A stretch of DNA of 64,000 bases from Apostichopus japonicus (GCF_037975245.1 NC_092566.1:4712001-4776000); one strand, 5' to 3'. Numbered from the stretch's first letter, positions 44,518 to 55,639 are shown. Made by a program: numbers and translations. Notes: generated from the letters alone by a model not told the origin.

Positions 44518-44828
44518 TCTCAAATCTAATTGTGAAATGAAAGTTTGTTAATAAATTTTCATCTAATGAGGAAAGGGGATATAGGAAGGGGATTTCAACC
44601 ACATTCGTTACCAATTGTTTCGTCAAACAAGTTTATGGTATACTTCTCATGCAACTGAATATCAGAGTTGCCCATCCCCTTATCATCCCCCTGCCCTAAT
44701 TCCTTAGCCTCCCCTAAATCTCCTTCATCCACCCCCCCCCCCCCCCCTTCTCCAAATCTCCATCACCTTTTCTCAATAGATGGAACATTATTAACAAACT
44801 TTCATTTCACAAGTAGATTTCAGACTGA
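44518..44828. repeat. inverted repeat element (foldback)
   Basis: Arms at 44521-44575 and 44766-44825 are reverse complements over about 55-60 bases, including GTGAAATGAAAGTTTGTTAA and its complement TTAACAAACTTTCATTTCAC. The spacer of about 190 bases holds purine-rich and C-rich tracts. No coding capacity; probable MITE. Confidence 0.8.
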
Positions 44829-45283
44829 GTGGTATTAAATATTTTAGACAAGCAACATTTCAATTCTTAAGAAATTTTTTCAAGATTGTAGCGGAAGTTA
44901 CTGGTATTGTCACAAAAAAATTTCCAGGAAAGTTGAATATTTATTTTGATATTAATTTTTTTAGCAGTTCAGACGATATGGTCTGAGTGCTAAACTATTA
45001 GTCCATTAAATCAATCAGAAGTCAATCAAAGGTCATTAGCGTTGCCCTTAAATATGCTGGAAAAGACATCTTATAGTCACTCACTCACAATCAAAATATT
45101 GCTGTTCTAAGCTCCAAACATATCTAACTGTCCATTTGTACTTATCTGGAAGTTTGGATCAAAAGAGAATGAACCTTGTCTTAATTACATTTAAAAACAT
45201 CTAACATTAAGAATTGTAAAAATATTGGAGGTAATATTCTACAGATCTTCCAATCTTTAAGCAGGTAGCTTTTTGAATACCAG

Positions 45284-45597
45284 TATTATTATTATTATTA
45301 TTACCCTGTTATTTACATAGCGCATAATCCTAAAGTTCTATGCGCTTTACTTAACCCTGGTCATTGGTAACTTGTCACACCTACACACCAAAGTGTGCAC
45401 AATTCAAACAAACCGGCGCACCCAACTATATTTACAAGTCACCTCGCAAGTACCCATTTATACACCTGGGTGAAGAGAGGAAATGGATATAAAGTGCCTT
45501 GCCCAAGGACACAACACAATGATCTGGCCAGGGCTCGAACCTGTAATCCTTAGATCACAAGTCCACTGCCTTAACCACTTGAGATTCTTAAAACAGA
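45284..45597 (-). mobile_element. tRNA-derived SINE
   Basis: On the minus strand the element starts with a tRNA Ser/Leu-like head: A box TGGTTAAGGCAGTGG (about 45570-45585) and B box GGTTCGAGCCC (about 45533-45543). A body follows containing GGGCAAGGCACTTTATATCC and CACCCAGGTGTATAAATGGG, and a tail GCGCTATGTAAATAACAG followed by (AAT)n at 45284-45301. That order (Pol III promoter, body, LINE-like tail, short tandem 3' end) defines a tRNA SINE. I could not find a clear target duplication. Confidence 0.85.
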
Positions 45598-45606
45598 ACT
45601 GTGATA

Positions 45607-45684
45607 AGCTGTGCCAATAATCTGACACATGAGTATCGGCCTAAAAAATCTAATCATAATTTATCAATATTTCAACAAATTTTG

Positions 45685-45718
<34 letters not shown>

Positions 45719-45825
45719 AGCTTTGCCAATAATCTGACTCATGAGTATTGGCCTAAAAACTAAAAATCTAATAATAATTTATCAACATTTAACAAATTTT
45801 GTATTTACAGATAGTATTATTATTT
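45607..45825. repeat. tandem duplication of about 113 bp flanked by (ATT)n
   Basis: AAGCTGTGCCAATAATCTGA to AACAAATTTTGCATT (45607-45690) is repeated as AAGCTTTGCCAATAATCTGA to AACAAATTTTGTATT (45719-45810). The copies are separated by an (ATT)n run at about 45688-45717. Confidence 0.85.
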
Positions 45826-46652
45826 ATTATTTTTAATATTATATAATTTACTAGCCAAAAACAAATGAACGCATCCACTTATTTATTGGCTGCTTTTTCC
45901 AGTTTCCAAATCTCCAATAATCCTTACTGTTCACATTCTTTGGTATATAAATGTACGTAAAATTTTCTATGATAAACTTTGATTTTCCATTTACTATTTC
46001 TTCCATTTTAAGAAAGTCATTATAACCTGAGTTTAAGAAGCAAGTTTGTGTTGCTTCCGAAAATCGTGAACAACCCAATACTTATGGAAATATTTTGCAT
46101 TATTAATGTGTTGATTGTCTCGGCTAATGCCATAATTGCCAAAGCTATTATAAGTGTTCAGGAAGTGGGAGATAACCCAACTAAAGCAAACCTTGTGACC
46201 CTCAATATCCTACCCCCCCACCCTTCCTTTCACCATCTACCCAAATGATATGGATACTATTGAAGATAATGAAAAACACCCAGGAAAATCACTCAAATTC
46301 ATCCCTGAGAAATCAACAAATAATGTTACCTTGAATAACATTCCATTTTATTTTAACATGTGAACAAGAAAGGAATTCATCTTTTCGAAATACCAGTATT
46401 TTTTTTCCACTTTCAACAAGGTTTTTTTACCCGTATTACTTCCTTTGGATTATTGATAACCATCCGATTATTCTATTATTGAAATAATAAATATATTTAA
46501 TCTTTGATGTTTCTACAGCTGGAAGTTATTATGGTTGTCACCGTTTACACCTGGTAACCACAGTTACAACTACCACATTTGATGTATTGTTTCCAATTCG
46601 TCAGCTGCAATGACAAGATTTTTTAAGTTTTCCAATCAGATCGGGTCATGTC

Positions 46653-47018
46653 TTACTCTTCGAAAGTCCATGATGTAATGAGCTTGTTTGCTATGGCTTG
46701 CGGCGGTGGTATATACAGATCGGGTCCACCCACTAGTCCAGGCATACTGGAGGCGCTCCCATCTGCTAGCATTCTTCTTAGATCTTCTCTCTTCACCCAT
46801 CTAGCATCCTCCAATTCTGCTTTGTCGATATTTATCTACAGGAGACGATACAAAATTAAAAATAAAAGTAAAGTAAAGCAAAAATTAATTACCTATCACA
46901 TAAACTGTCAGGAGAGTAAGGGGTGGATGGTGGGTAGGATGGATGGTGAATGCGATGGGGATGGGTTGAGGAGGCTCCACATCCACTTGGGGGGCAGCCG
47001 GGAAGACCTAGATACTAG

Positions 47019-47082
<64 letters not shown>

Positions 47083-50000
47083 ATATATATACTGTTCAAA
47101 GTATCTCTTTCGAGATCCGGATTTAGGAATCACAAATGATTTCGAGTTGGTTAGCATCATGTTTGATCTCTAGAGTAAGGCAAAATATGTCACCAAAAAT
47201 AGAACTAGTATTGTTCGATACATGTTACAAACGCCTACAGTGGAATTACGACCTTCCTTACCGGTTTCGAACCTCTGGACATACAATCAGCGTCAATAGC
47301 CAAGTGGTTAGGGTGTCCGCGTACAGAGCGGAAGGCCCGTGGTTCCAATCCCGGTGGAGGCTGAAAGTTTATTCACTGTTCTTGATTTTCCAACTCATTA
47401 CGATCTTCATTTATATATATATATATATATATATTTATATTTGTAAACATATAATATATATATATATATATATTGTACAAACTAAAAAGTCTTACCACAT
47501 CTGTGGAACCATCTTTCAATTTTGCAAAGCACCCTAGCATTAAGCCACTGCTTGGGAAAGGCCAGTGTTGAGAATCATGATAACAAATTTGGTCAACCTC
47601 TAACCCTACTTCCTCTGCAACCTCCCTTTCAACTGTCATGGCAAGAGATTCTCCTGCAAAAGTGATGAATAGAAAGACAAAAAAAATTGCTGGTGAGGAG
47701 ACAAATGTTGAACCGTGATTGGATGATGTAAACTTAAAGGGATGGAGTGAGTTAGGTCAACTTTGTTTATTTTTTCCACCTATTTTGTTTAATTGATGTC
47801 GATCAAACTTCAGTTAATGCAAAAAACCAGCACTGGAGACAGAAAAACAAACAAAAATGCCACAAATCGATATGACTATAATTAAATGAAATGAGTATTT
47901 CACTTTCACAGAAATTTCTAGTAAAGTCGATATTGCTGATAGCTTCTTCATCACACATATAAGCAAAATGGATATTTATATAATTTACATAAGTTTGGGT
48001 AATACATTTCTTTTTCTGTAAAAACCTACAAAATGTTCATTTTACTGGAAAAAGCAAAATATAAGGAATGCTCAGATTGATGAATTGCAAATTTTTCCAC
48101 TAAATAGTTAAGAGAAGTTTGGAAATTGCTAGAAATTGGTAACCAAAAACAAGAGGCAGACTAAAAGGATGATTAAATTCTGCAATATTGACTTTTTAGG
48201 GCAGGGGTTCCCTCACTGGGGTGCATGAACCCCCAGGGGGTGCGTGAGTCTATCCCAGGGGGTTCTTGAGACGTTTCTGAGAGTCAAAACTAGAGTACTT
48301 TGAGTTGAACTAAAATCTGATATATCATATAATTTAGTTATATACAAAAGTCGTACCTATGGACAAACTCTATTCGCGTTCCATACGCATATGTTGCCAT
48401 AGTAGTACCATAGCGTGCATGTGATAAATCACTGAATTATGAAACAGACACAGGCCCCATGACTTTGGTGAAGTTGGTGTACGCATGACAGTACAATATT
48501 ACACTATAAACTTGATCTTTTACAAAGCACTGTTATGCGTACTATAGTATAATAATGACTCAGATCGTGTCTCGAAAAGTTGGGGGTTCGTGGGGATAAA
48601 TTTAGGGAAACCCTGTTTTAGGGGGGTTCACTCTGACTTCAAATATGAAGGTTGCCTTTGAAATCCCTTTAATCAAAGTACTGCAGCCTTCTATCAGAAA
48701 GCTAAGAAAACAAAACAAAAGGTACCCAGTTTCTATGCAAAATACAAAATTATGACAGTTCCTTCTTAAGGAAATATGAATATTTTAAAAGAGGGGGCGA
48801 GGCAGGGGTGTGTGTGGGTGTGGGAGGGGGCTGGCTGTTGAGATAACCATCCCTTTGATCCGATCTGGTTCAAGAATACCAACCTGTTTCACAAAATCCT
48901 GCAAGTGCACTGTACATTTTAGGAGGAAACATTGGCTGTCTGGCAAGCACACATTGATCTCCATTAGTTACCAAGGTGATTGCAATAGGCTGTATCTAAG
49001 ATGCAAGGGGGAAAAAACAATTATTAATAAAAAAAGGTTAAACAAATGCAAATTTAGAAAGGTCAAACTTTACAATATGCCCCTCCTCATATTCTGCCCT
49101 TCCCTCTGTCTACGGTAGCTTTCGCCATCCTTTGTTTGAATACTTCAGAAAAATGACAATGTTAATCCTAACTTTATCCCATAGAGCTCAAAAACACTGA
49201 CTGGTGATGAATTAAATACAATTGCCCCTTTTACCAATGTTGAAAATTGCAAATTACTTTAAAATTATTCTGGGTATGGAATTTTTTAATTTTGTTTTGG
49301 AAAATGTTTACACATGCATATTATTTGCTCAATTTAGAAAAGATTAACCTGGCAACTATCCCTATCCAAACCCCAACAAACAACCCCCCATCCAACACCT
49401 CACCCCCAACCTTCCTTTAATTCTTAAATCTGAAAACTTTTCCAAAACAGGAAGTTCACATACTGAAGGATAAAATGTCTCTGAGCAAGAAGTACAAGTC
49501 CGTTTGAATCCTGATGTATCCTTAGTCGTTGTCTGGCCACAGCATGAACAGTACTGGGTCTTGGAATGCCACTGAAGCAATGAGTAAGCCTGTTGGATAA
49601 AGTCACAATAAATCAATCATTTGGACATTATAAATACAATGAATTATTTTTCTTCCCATATATGGAAGTCTTAAAGAGGACAAATGTGCCCGCAGAAAAC
49701 AAGAAGTAACGCCTTCATACAAATTTACTATACAAATGTACTCATTTTGTACAGACGTAAACATGCATCATAAACACATATTAAAAAAATGGCTTCCTTC
49801 GATCTCTGCAAATTTAAAGACAACAAATGAACAAACTTATCTCACCGTTGACACAACTGATGCCGTATCTTGAGGTAGAATAAACAAAGCTTTCCGTACG
49901 GAACAAGGCCTACCACCTAAAATGCTTCCAACTTTTGCCTCAAGTTGTTTCGACTGGGCTTTGTCGTCGGAAGAAATATTAATTGCAAACTTTGGAGGGC

Positions 50001-50754
50001 TCTCCTCGGGCTCATCTACTGTTACAAATATCGAATCTCTCATCGGATCGACACTGAAAGACGACAAAAGTTTTATGATATCTACAGAATTGGAGAGAAA
50101 ATAAAAGAGATATTAATGAAAATTAATTTACTGTAGGCTACTTGAATGAAAACGTAAAGAAAAATAAGCAGTCATGTGGCAATTATCAAGCACTGCAAAA
50201 ATGGTATCAATTTATTCTGAAAACTATAGTCATGTCAAAATGCTAAAGGTGAAACTTTTAACCGATCATTTCAAACATAACGTACACATCTTCTTTAAAT
50301 TTCTCATCAATGAACAAAACAACGAGAGTGCTATATTGAGCTTGGGTTATATCACCTACTTGGCCTTTTGTCTGAGCAGCTTCTTGCAGAAACATTTATG
50401 TCTTCCATAATTAATTATTATAACAATCCAAAGCCAGACAACAGGCTTTCAGCAAAAAAAAATTAAAGTTTCCTCTCCTTTCTGATTACCTGCATAACTC
50501 TTCCACAGTACTCCCGCTTCACCAATTAGCGGCTTTAAATTACAGAAGACAGCAAAATACCCTTCGCTGATAAACTTTTGGCAGACAGACTCGTCTTCTT
50601 TCAATTTCTGCATGAACCTCAGTCTATCTACCCTTTCAGACATTGATCGAGTGGCATAATTTGTGGAGCCATGTAATTGCAGAAATTGGCGTGATGATTT
50701 ACAAAACCAAGATCCAATTCTTTGCGGCACAGTTCTGGATAGCATTTTGACCAT
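46653..50754 (-). CDS. NUDT13: mitochondrial NAD(P)H pyrophosphatase, NUDT13-like (6 exons)
   Basis: Nudix hydrolase cleaving NADH/NADPH to the mononucleotide plus AMP. Minus-strand exons: 50754-50490, 50081-49846, 49589-49464, 48995-48884, 47653-47496, 46835-46653; all have GT-AG borders and matched phases, giving 359 residues. Order: basic, Arg/Ser-rich N-terminus resembling a mitochondrial presequence; N-terminal domain with [10 protein letters not shown]; zinc ribbon with C181, C184, C199, C202; Nudix box 242-264 matching G-x5-E-x7-R-E-V-x-E-E-x-G-L (G242, E248, R256, E257, E260, E261, G263); SQHWPFPSS (274-282), the NADH-pyrophosphatase variant of SQPWPFPxS; C-terminal domain ending TFEE. 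Start: first Met in frame (a second follows two codons on). Length fits vertebrate NUDT13 (about 350). The introns hold a hAT element, two AT arrays and a tRNA-like sequence. ST4 begins 2.4 kb away, divergently. Confidence 0.93.
47020..47091. repeat. (AT)n microsatellite, about 70 bp
   Basis: In the last intron of the NUDT13-like gene. Confidence 0.95.
47290..47411 (+). mobile_element. tRNA-like sequence / SINE head
   Basis: 47290-47361 has an A box (TAGCCAAGTGGTTAGGGTG), a perfect 5-bp anticodon stem TCCGC-GTACAGA-GCGGA with U33, and a B box GGTTCCAATCC. The acceptor and T stems have mismatches, so it is not a convincing functional tRNA. About 50 bases of body follow, then an AT run (47411-47473). 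It best fits a short tRNA-derived SINE in antisense to the NUDT13-like gene. A decayed tRNA gene is the alternative. Confidence 0.6.
47411..47473. repeat. (AT)n microsatellite, interrupted
   Basis: AT dinucleotides with a central TTTGTAAACATA interruption, ending 23 bases from exon 5 of the NUDT13-like gene. Confidence 0.9.
48202..48615 (+). mobile_element. hAT-like non-autonomous element, 414 bp, with 8-bp TSD
   Basis: Left end CAGGGGTTCCCTCACTGG; right end AGGGAAACCCTG, inverted. Exact 8-base flanking duplication TTTTAGGG (48194-48201 and 48616-48623). The CAGGGGTTCCC terminus is typical of hAT elements. It is in the intron between exons 4 and 5 of the NUDT13-like gene. Confidence 0.88.
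49464..49589 (-). CDS. NUDT13: NUDT13-like exon 3, intact zinc ribbon
   Basis: Forty-two codons encode [16 protein letters not shown] and [14 protein letters not shown]. Both C-x-x-C knuckles are present, so the ribbon can bind zinc. From memory, the human protein has lost some of these cysteines. Confidence 0.85.
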
Positions 50755-53178
50755 TAACTAATTAAAAAAAAGGAAAAACAGAAATTTCAGTGTCTAGGTA
50801 GTATGGGATGTTTAGAAAATTAGAGCAAGCTTAACTAAAATTTAATAGATATAACATGACATATGGGTAAAATGTAAAGTTTGTGAATTTTCAGCACTAC
50901 AACTTATTGTAACTTAAGAAAAATATATATAGGTCCTTGCTACTTTTGATGAAATACACTTCAGAAATTTTCTACAGGTATGCCTACACAAATAATGAGC
51001 AAGTTTCACAACTGATGTAAGCTTAAACTTAGAGTTTCAACTCTTGTGGATGAGTTACACTACAACTTTTGGTGTCATATCAACTTCTTCAGAAAATTGT
51101 GCAAGACATTTACACCTTTAATGATTTCATTATCGTGAATTTATTCATTTACCTCGCCAACGGTTTTTTGACCATGTAGCCTACTCTCCGTATCGTTACT
51201 CCCATATCATACTAAACTGTTCGTATTAGGACTGCATAGGTCTGTTGTTCAATGTTGTAACAATGTCGCACAATGGCTACCAACCACAATGTCACGAAAA
51301 CAAGATATCAATATGATGAGAAAATGAAAACAATTCATACCCAGCGAGATAATTAAGGAGGAATAACTCTTTACTGCGGATGATATAAAACATACAATTG
51401 AACAAAGAACTAGGAGAACAGAAAACTAGAAAAATAATATAAAACCTTTGCAAATCTGCAGTCATGAAATCAAGACTTGCCGGGTAAGGAGGACGAATAA
51501 CGTTTTTAAATATCCTGTTCTACTTCATTCTACCGATAGCAGTTGGCTACCGTGACAGCAGATGAATGTTCCGTGCAACTCTAACTTTGCCATCACGTTT
51601 TCATGAACCTGTTTAATTCTATAAATCAGTTTTTGTCGGGTAAACTTGTTAAAATTTATATATTTGAAAAACTGAAGAAATCGATATGGATTTGCCAAAT
51701 AGACACACAAGTGGAAAAATGAGGAATTCCATTGTAAAAGATTAACACATCCATTGCGCAACCCAGAGCGGAGTAAATCCTCTAAATATAATAGGTTCCA
51801 AGGCACCATATGCATGCCCCGTTTGTTTTGCAGGTACAACCCAAAAAGTAGAACGAAGGTTTGTCCACTCAACATGAGACACTTGGAGCTAATTAACTTA
51901 CACAATAAAACATTTCGCGCTGATATTAGATAATTTTGGGTGTCGATATCGACACATTACCAACAATACCAACATCACATTACCAACATTACCAACATTG
52001 TAACATTACCAACAGCACCTCGAGGTGCGGTTGGTAATGTTACGGAGGTGTAGAGGCCAGGAAGGGAGGGGTGGGTACTGAGTTCAACCTCTGTAATAAA
52101 ACAGAAGAACCTGAATCTTCACCGTCAAAAATGTATAGAGAAGCCTCTGGTAGGCTAACACGACGTAAGAGGTATGGTTCAATGTAAAGTTGACACCGCT
52201 TCTTTCAGGCCATGAAGAGACAATACATGAGAACTCATTACTCCTGCCAATAATTTAATTATATGCTACCCAGTTGATATACTTAAGAAAGAAATGTAAC
52301 GAGTAAGGCACGCGGTAAACATATATCGGTTTTGAGTTTCATAGTATTGCACATTATTGTCCCTCTGCCACAGGAAGCTAGAGTGACTCCAACCCCACCC
52401 GACCACCACGACGTTCCCTTTCTTTTTCCACCTGCGTGGCAAAGTATCGCTAACTCCAACTCTTATTTAAATATTATTCCGGTTGCGTAAGTGTTTTGCA
52501 TTTATTTGAACCAATATATTTATCAAAACTTAGCAACCCGTATTGTTAAGTTTTACAATATATACATACGGTAACACTGTTTGACCACTCAGACTCTATT
52601 AATTAGAGCATCCAATTATAGGTAACACAAGAGTAAGCAGCCTACGCAAGTTTGTTCAGCTTGTCTGTAGCTCAAGATTTGAGAATAAAATTTAATGATA
52701 TCTTGCTCGAAAGGAAAACAGTGAGAGTTTTATGTTTGTGTTCTTCTTTGTAAGCTATAATGAAAAACAAATTCCTTCAATGGAACTTAATTCTAAAGAA
52801 TGACAGAGAGTAAAAATTACACAAAGAAAATATTCTCTAATTCTGTCATTTCACATTATTGCGAGAGGGAATGAAATCGAAAAAGAAAACTGAGAAAAAA
52901 AAAACAGAAAGAAAAGACAATTCGAGAAGGCGTTTCTCAAGAGAATTTTCTGTATAAAAAGGCAAAAGTTGGACTAAATCTTTTCTCTCTGACTGGTAAG
53001 GGATAACGTGGCACTGAGATTTATATCCATTTCTACACATTTCTACCAAAAATCGGCGTAATACAACATGAACCACGTAATAATTTGACTTTATCTCTTA
53101 CGTCATCATACAAGAACAAGATTTAACCCAGAATATTTGTTGATTAGGTGAACTTCAATCTAGGAGGTTAACAGAAAT
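50755..53178. other. divergent intergenic region between the NUDT13-like gene and ST4
   Basis: It should hold both promoters, but I could not place a TATA box or start site. A 126-codon minus-strand frame (51525-51905) matches nothing I know and has no supporting features. ATTACCAAC repeats and a palindrome lie at 51944-52043. Confidence 0.5.
51944..52043. repeat. ATTACCAAC repeats ending in a 44-bp near-perfect palindrome
   Basis: Several ACATTACCAAC copies lead into a palindrome at 52000-52043. The arm GTAACATTACCAAC continues to CACCTC and is mirrored by GAGGTG to GTTGGTAATGTTAC; 21 of 22 arm bases pair with no loop. Confidence 0.85.
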
Positions 53179-54207
53179 ATGGCCGTAATGTTGCCACTTT
53201 GTAAAAAGTTCATTTGTGTAAGAACATTCTATATCGCACTCATAGCCTTCTTTGTTGGCTTTGGTTTGAATTTTTACTTTTCTCTACAACAAAGAGACGG
53301 AGTAAATGTTTCACTTCCTCGACACGAGAAGACCGTTCATGAAGGCTACGAAAAGCGTGACACTTCTGTACCCAGTCACTTGTCTCCACGTGGTGATAAT
53401 ACCAAGATTATTTTCAATGTTTTACCGAAAACCGGAAGCAAAGATTTGTTTATGTTAGTCAAAGATGTCGTTCTTTATCTTAATCGAGAAATTGACATAA
53501 AAACCACAATGAACCCAAATTTGACGCGATCCTATGACGACAAGCTCGACGAGATTCGTGAATTTGTACGTTCGCCCGGCATGGGCTTTTTGTACACATA
53601 TATGCGGTATTTCAAATTTCAAGACGATACCGGCAAACCGACATATATAAGTATCGTGAGTGATCCGATAGACCGTCTAGCCTCTCACTATCAATATTTC
53701 ATTAATGAAAATTGCCGCGAGAGAGAATTGAAGAAAACTGGAGAGAGACAAAACTGTAAATATGAGTCTTTCGAAGAATGCGTTCTGAATAATGGCGATT
53801 TATGCAAAAGTCGTGGAGATTTGGTCGGGCACTTTTGTGGAACAGATAAGCACCCATGTAAATCTCACGTGAGGAGTAGTAGAGCGTACGCGAGAGCTCT
53901 ATTTAATATTCAAAATAATTACGTCACCATTGGAATTACTGAAGACTTCGAAGGCTTCATTAAAATACTGGAGAAACTTTTGCCGAACGTATTCAATGGC
54001 TGTAGTCAGATTTATCACCAACGTAAAAGTGTTTATAAAGCACAAGCCGAACAGCTGAAGCAGACAATAATATCGGAGGAAGCCAGAAATATACTGATGA
54101 AACGGCTGTCCGTAGACTACAGACTTTATAACTTCATAAAGGAGAAGTATCGAAACACAAAACAAGAATTGGGCATCATAGATTTATCTTCCTGGATGCC
54201 TCTTTAA
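53179..54207 (+). CDS. ST4: HS2ST-like protein with lost catalytic residues (candidate pseudoenzyme)
   Basis: Intact single-exon frame, 342 residues; type II helix at about 16-35. P-loop VLPKTGSKDLF (81-91) keeps Lys84, Gly86 and Ser87. Two otherwise constant positions are changed. The histidine matched by Y-T-H in ST5 and ST6 is Tyr141 (codon TAT, 53599-53601; one change from CAT). The Arg of the R-D-P PAPS-binding segment is Ser161 (AGT, 53659-53661) in SIVSDPIDRLASHYQYF. Both cysteine pairs of HS2ST are kept (C201/C209 and C220/C227), as are the C-terminal helices ending YRLYNFIKEKY. The fold should therefore be preserved while transfer activity is doubtful. No frame damage suggests it is not a young pseudogene. 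It is closest to ST5 and ST6. Confidence 0.8.
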   Translation: MAVMLPLCKKFICVRTFYIALIAFFVGFGLNFYFSLQQRDGVNVSLPRHEKTVHEGYEKRDTSVPSHLSPRGDNTKIIFNVLPKTGSKDLFMLVKDVVLYLNREIDIKTTMNPNLTRSYDDKLDEIREFVRSPGMGFLYTYMRYFKFQDDTGKPTYISIVSDPIDRLASHYQYFINENCRERELKKTGERQNCKYESFEECVLNNGDLCKSRGDLVGHFCGTDKHPCKSHVRSSRAYARALFNIQNNYVTIGITEDFEGFIKILEKLLPNVFNGCSQIYHQRKSVYKAQAEQLKQTIISEEARNILMKRLSVDYRLYNFIKEKYRNTKQELGIIDLSSWMPL

Positions 54208-54779
54208 AGTGACATAGGTATGTTCATGCATGTTCGGGTAGTTTTTTCTCAAAGCTCAACACTTGGTTGTGTTTGTTATTGATTCCAAATTCCGAATCTT
54301 CAACTGTACAATTTTCTCTAAGGCTTTATCGTTTTTATAGTTACATGTTAATTAAGCTGTGTTTCTCTTAGTCTCAGAGTGATTTCTTGTATAGTTTAAT
54401 TTGGTGATGATGTTGCCAAACGTGTTCAAGAAATTATGAAGTCATTTAAATCCAAATGTACATGCTAGATAGTCAAATATCGTTATGAAGGTGTAACGTT
54501 ATAAAAAAAAAATTAATATTGTGTCCCTAAACATGTTTTACTTCTAAAACCTTGATTTTATTCTTCTAGCAAATATTATAAAGCACTCTAAACTTGGATT
54601 GTGGTTTCATTGTTGACTTTCGGGGTTTTAGAGAAAGAGTGGTGCATGGGCTGGCCTGTTGTGTGGTGGACCGTGACGAGTTATCCGTGTATAGCACTCT
54701 ATTATACTTGTACAACGTAATAAAACGTATTCTATATAAATGTAGTTTAAAGGAGTGTAGGATAGCAAACTCATACTAT

Positions 54780-55165
54780 TATAAACGGTAGGCCTACTAT
54801 AGACGCCGTATGCAATATTTCATCGAGTGACTCATTAAGTCGGTAAGTGGAAAATCTCGATCCATAACATGTAAATTATGTATAACTTTATGCTATATAG
54901 TGTTAATATTATTATGTAGTGTACATGTTATGTAGTGTTATATATGTATAGCACCTATAGTGTTAATATTATATGTTGTATATTATGTACTGTTAATATG
55001 ATTATCTAGTGTACCTGTTATGTAGTGTTCATTTTATGTTATGTATAGGACCTATAGTTATGTAATGTTAATATTATTATAAACCGTGTACTATAGATAC
55101 CGTAGAAAATATTTCATCGAGTGATTAAGTCGGTAAGTATAGACAACTCAGTCCGTACCTGTAAC
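54780..55165. repeat. local direct duplication with a TATGTAGTGTTAATATTAT-rich spacer
   Basis: AATATTTCATCGAGTGA and AAGTCGGTAAGT occur at 54810-54850 and again at 55108-55140, both preceded by a TACTATAGA-C-CCGTA segment. The spacer is made of TGTTAATATTAT and TATGTAGTG words. Confidence 0.8.
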
Positions 55166-55261
55166 GTTATGTTATAATTCTTGTACTTGAACATACTAGT
55201 AACGCTATGTTACTGTGTAAGTTCAAATATTTCAAGAAGTCATGTCAAACTTACATTTTTT

Positions 55262-55337
55262 AGATCCTCGGCTTGCAAGTAGGAACTCGCGAAGAAGCCT
55301 CATTGGCTTATCAAAGCCGCAAGCTGACCGAAGTCAC
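55262..55337 (+). repeat. short dispersed repeat, copy 2
   Basis: Near-identical to 1815-1884. Its 3' end abuts a hAT-like terminus (CACTGGCGGATCCAGG). Confidence 0.75.
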
Positions 55338-55639
55338 TGGCGGATCCAGGGCCTTTGTTTGGGAGGGGCCAAAGTGGCATTAGAGTGATATGGGGGAGGG
55401 GTCTAAGGGGAGGGGCTGAATGCCCTCAGATGCAATTTGGTTCGACAAAAGTGTACAATGGTGATGTTAATTTACTTCTAAAAAATAATGTTTCCCAGGT
55501 GTAATTTTCTAAAATATTTATAAAACAAAGTTGGGATCATCTTTCTCAAGAAATTTGATTTCTCATAGGTTATAAATTTCTTACAACCAGCCTGTAACTG
55601 CAAAATTGTGTTAAACTGTAAATCCTCATGCTCATACAT

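Noticed and set aside
46908-47639. Isoleucine/tyrosine repeat frames
   Set aside because: Translations of AT microsatellites; the genuine coding part is exon 5 of the NUDT13-like gene.
51525-51905. 126-codon minus-strand open frame
   Set aside because: No recognisable domain, no supporting splice sites, and AT-rich codon use like surrounding non-coding DNA.
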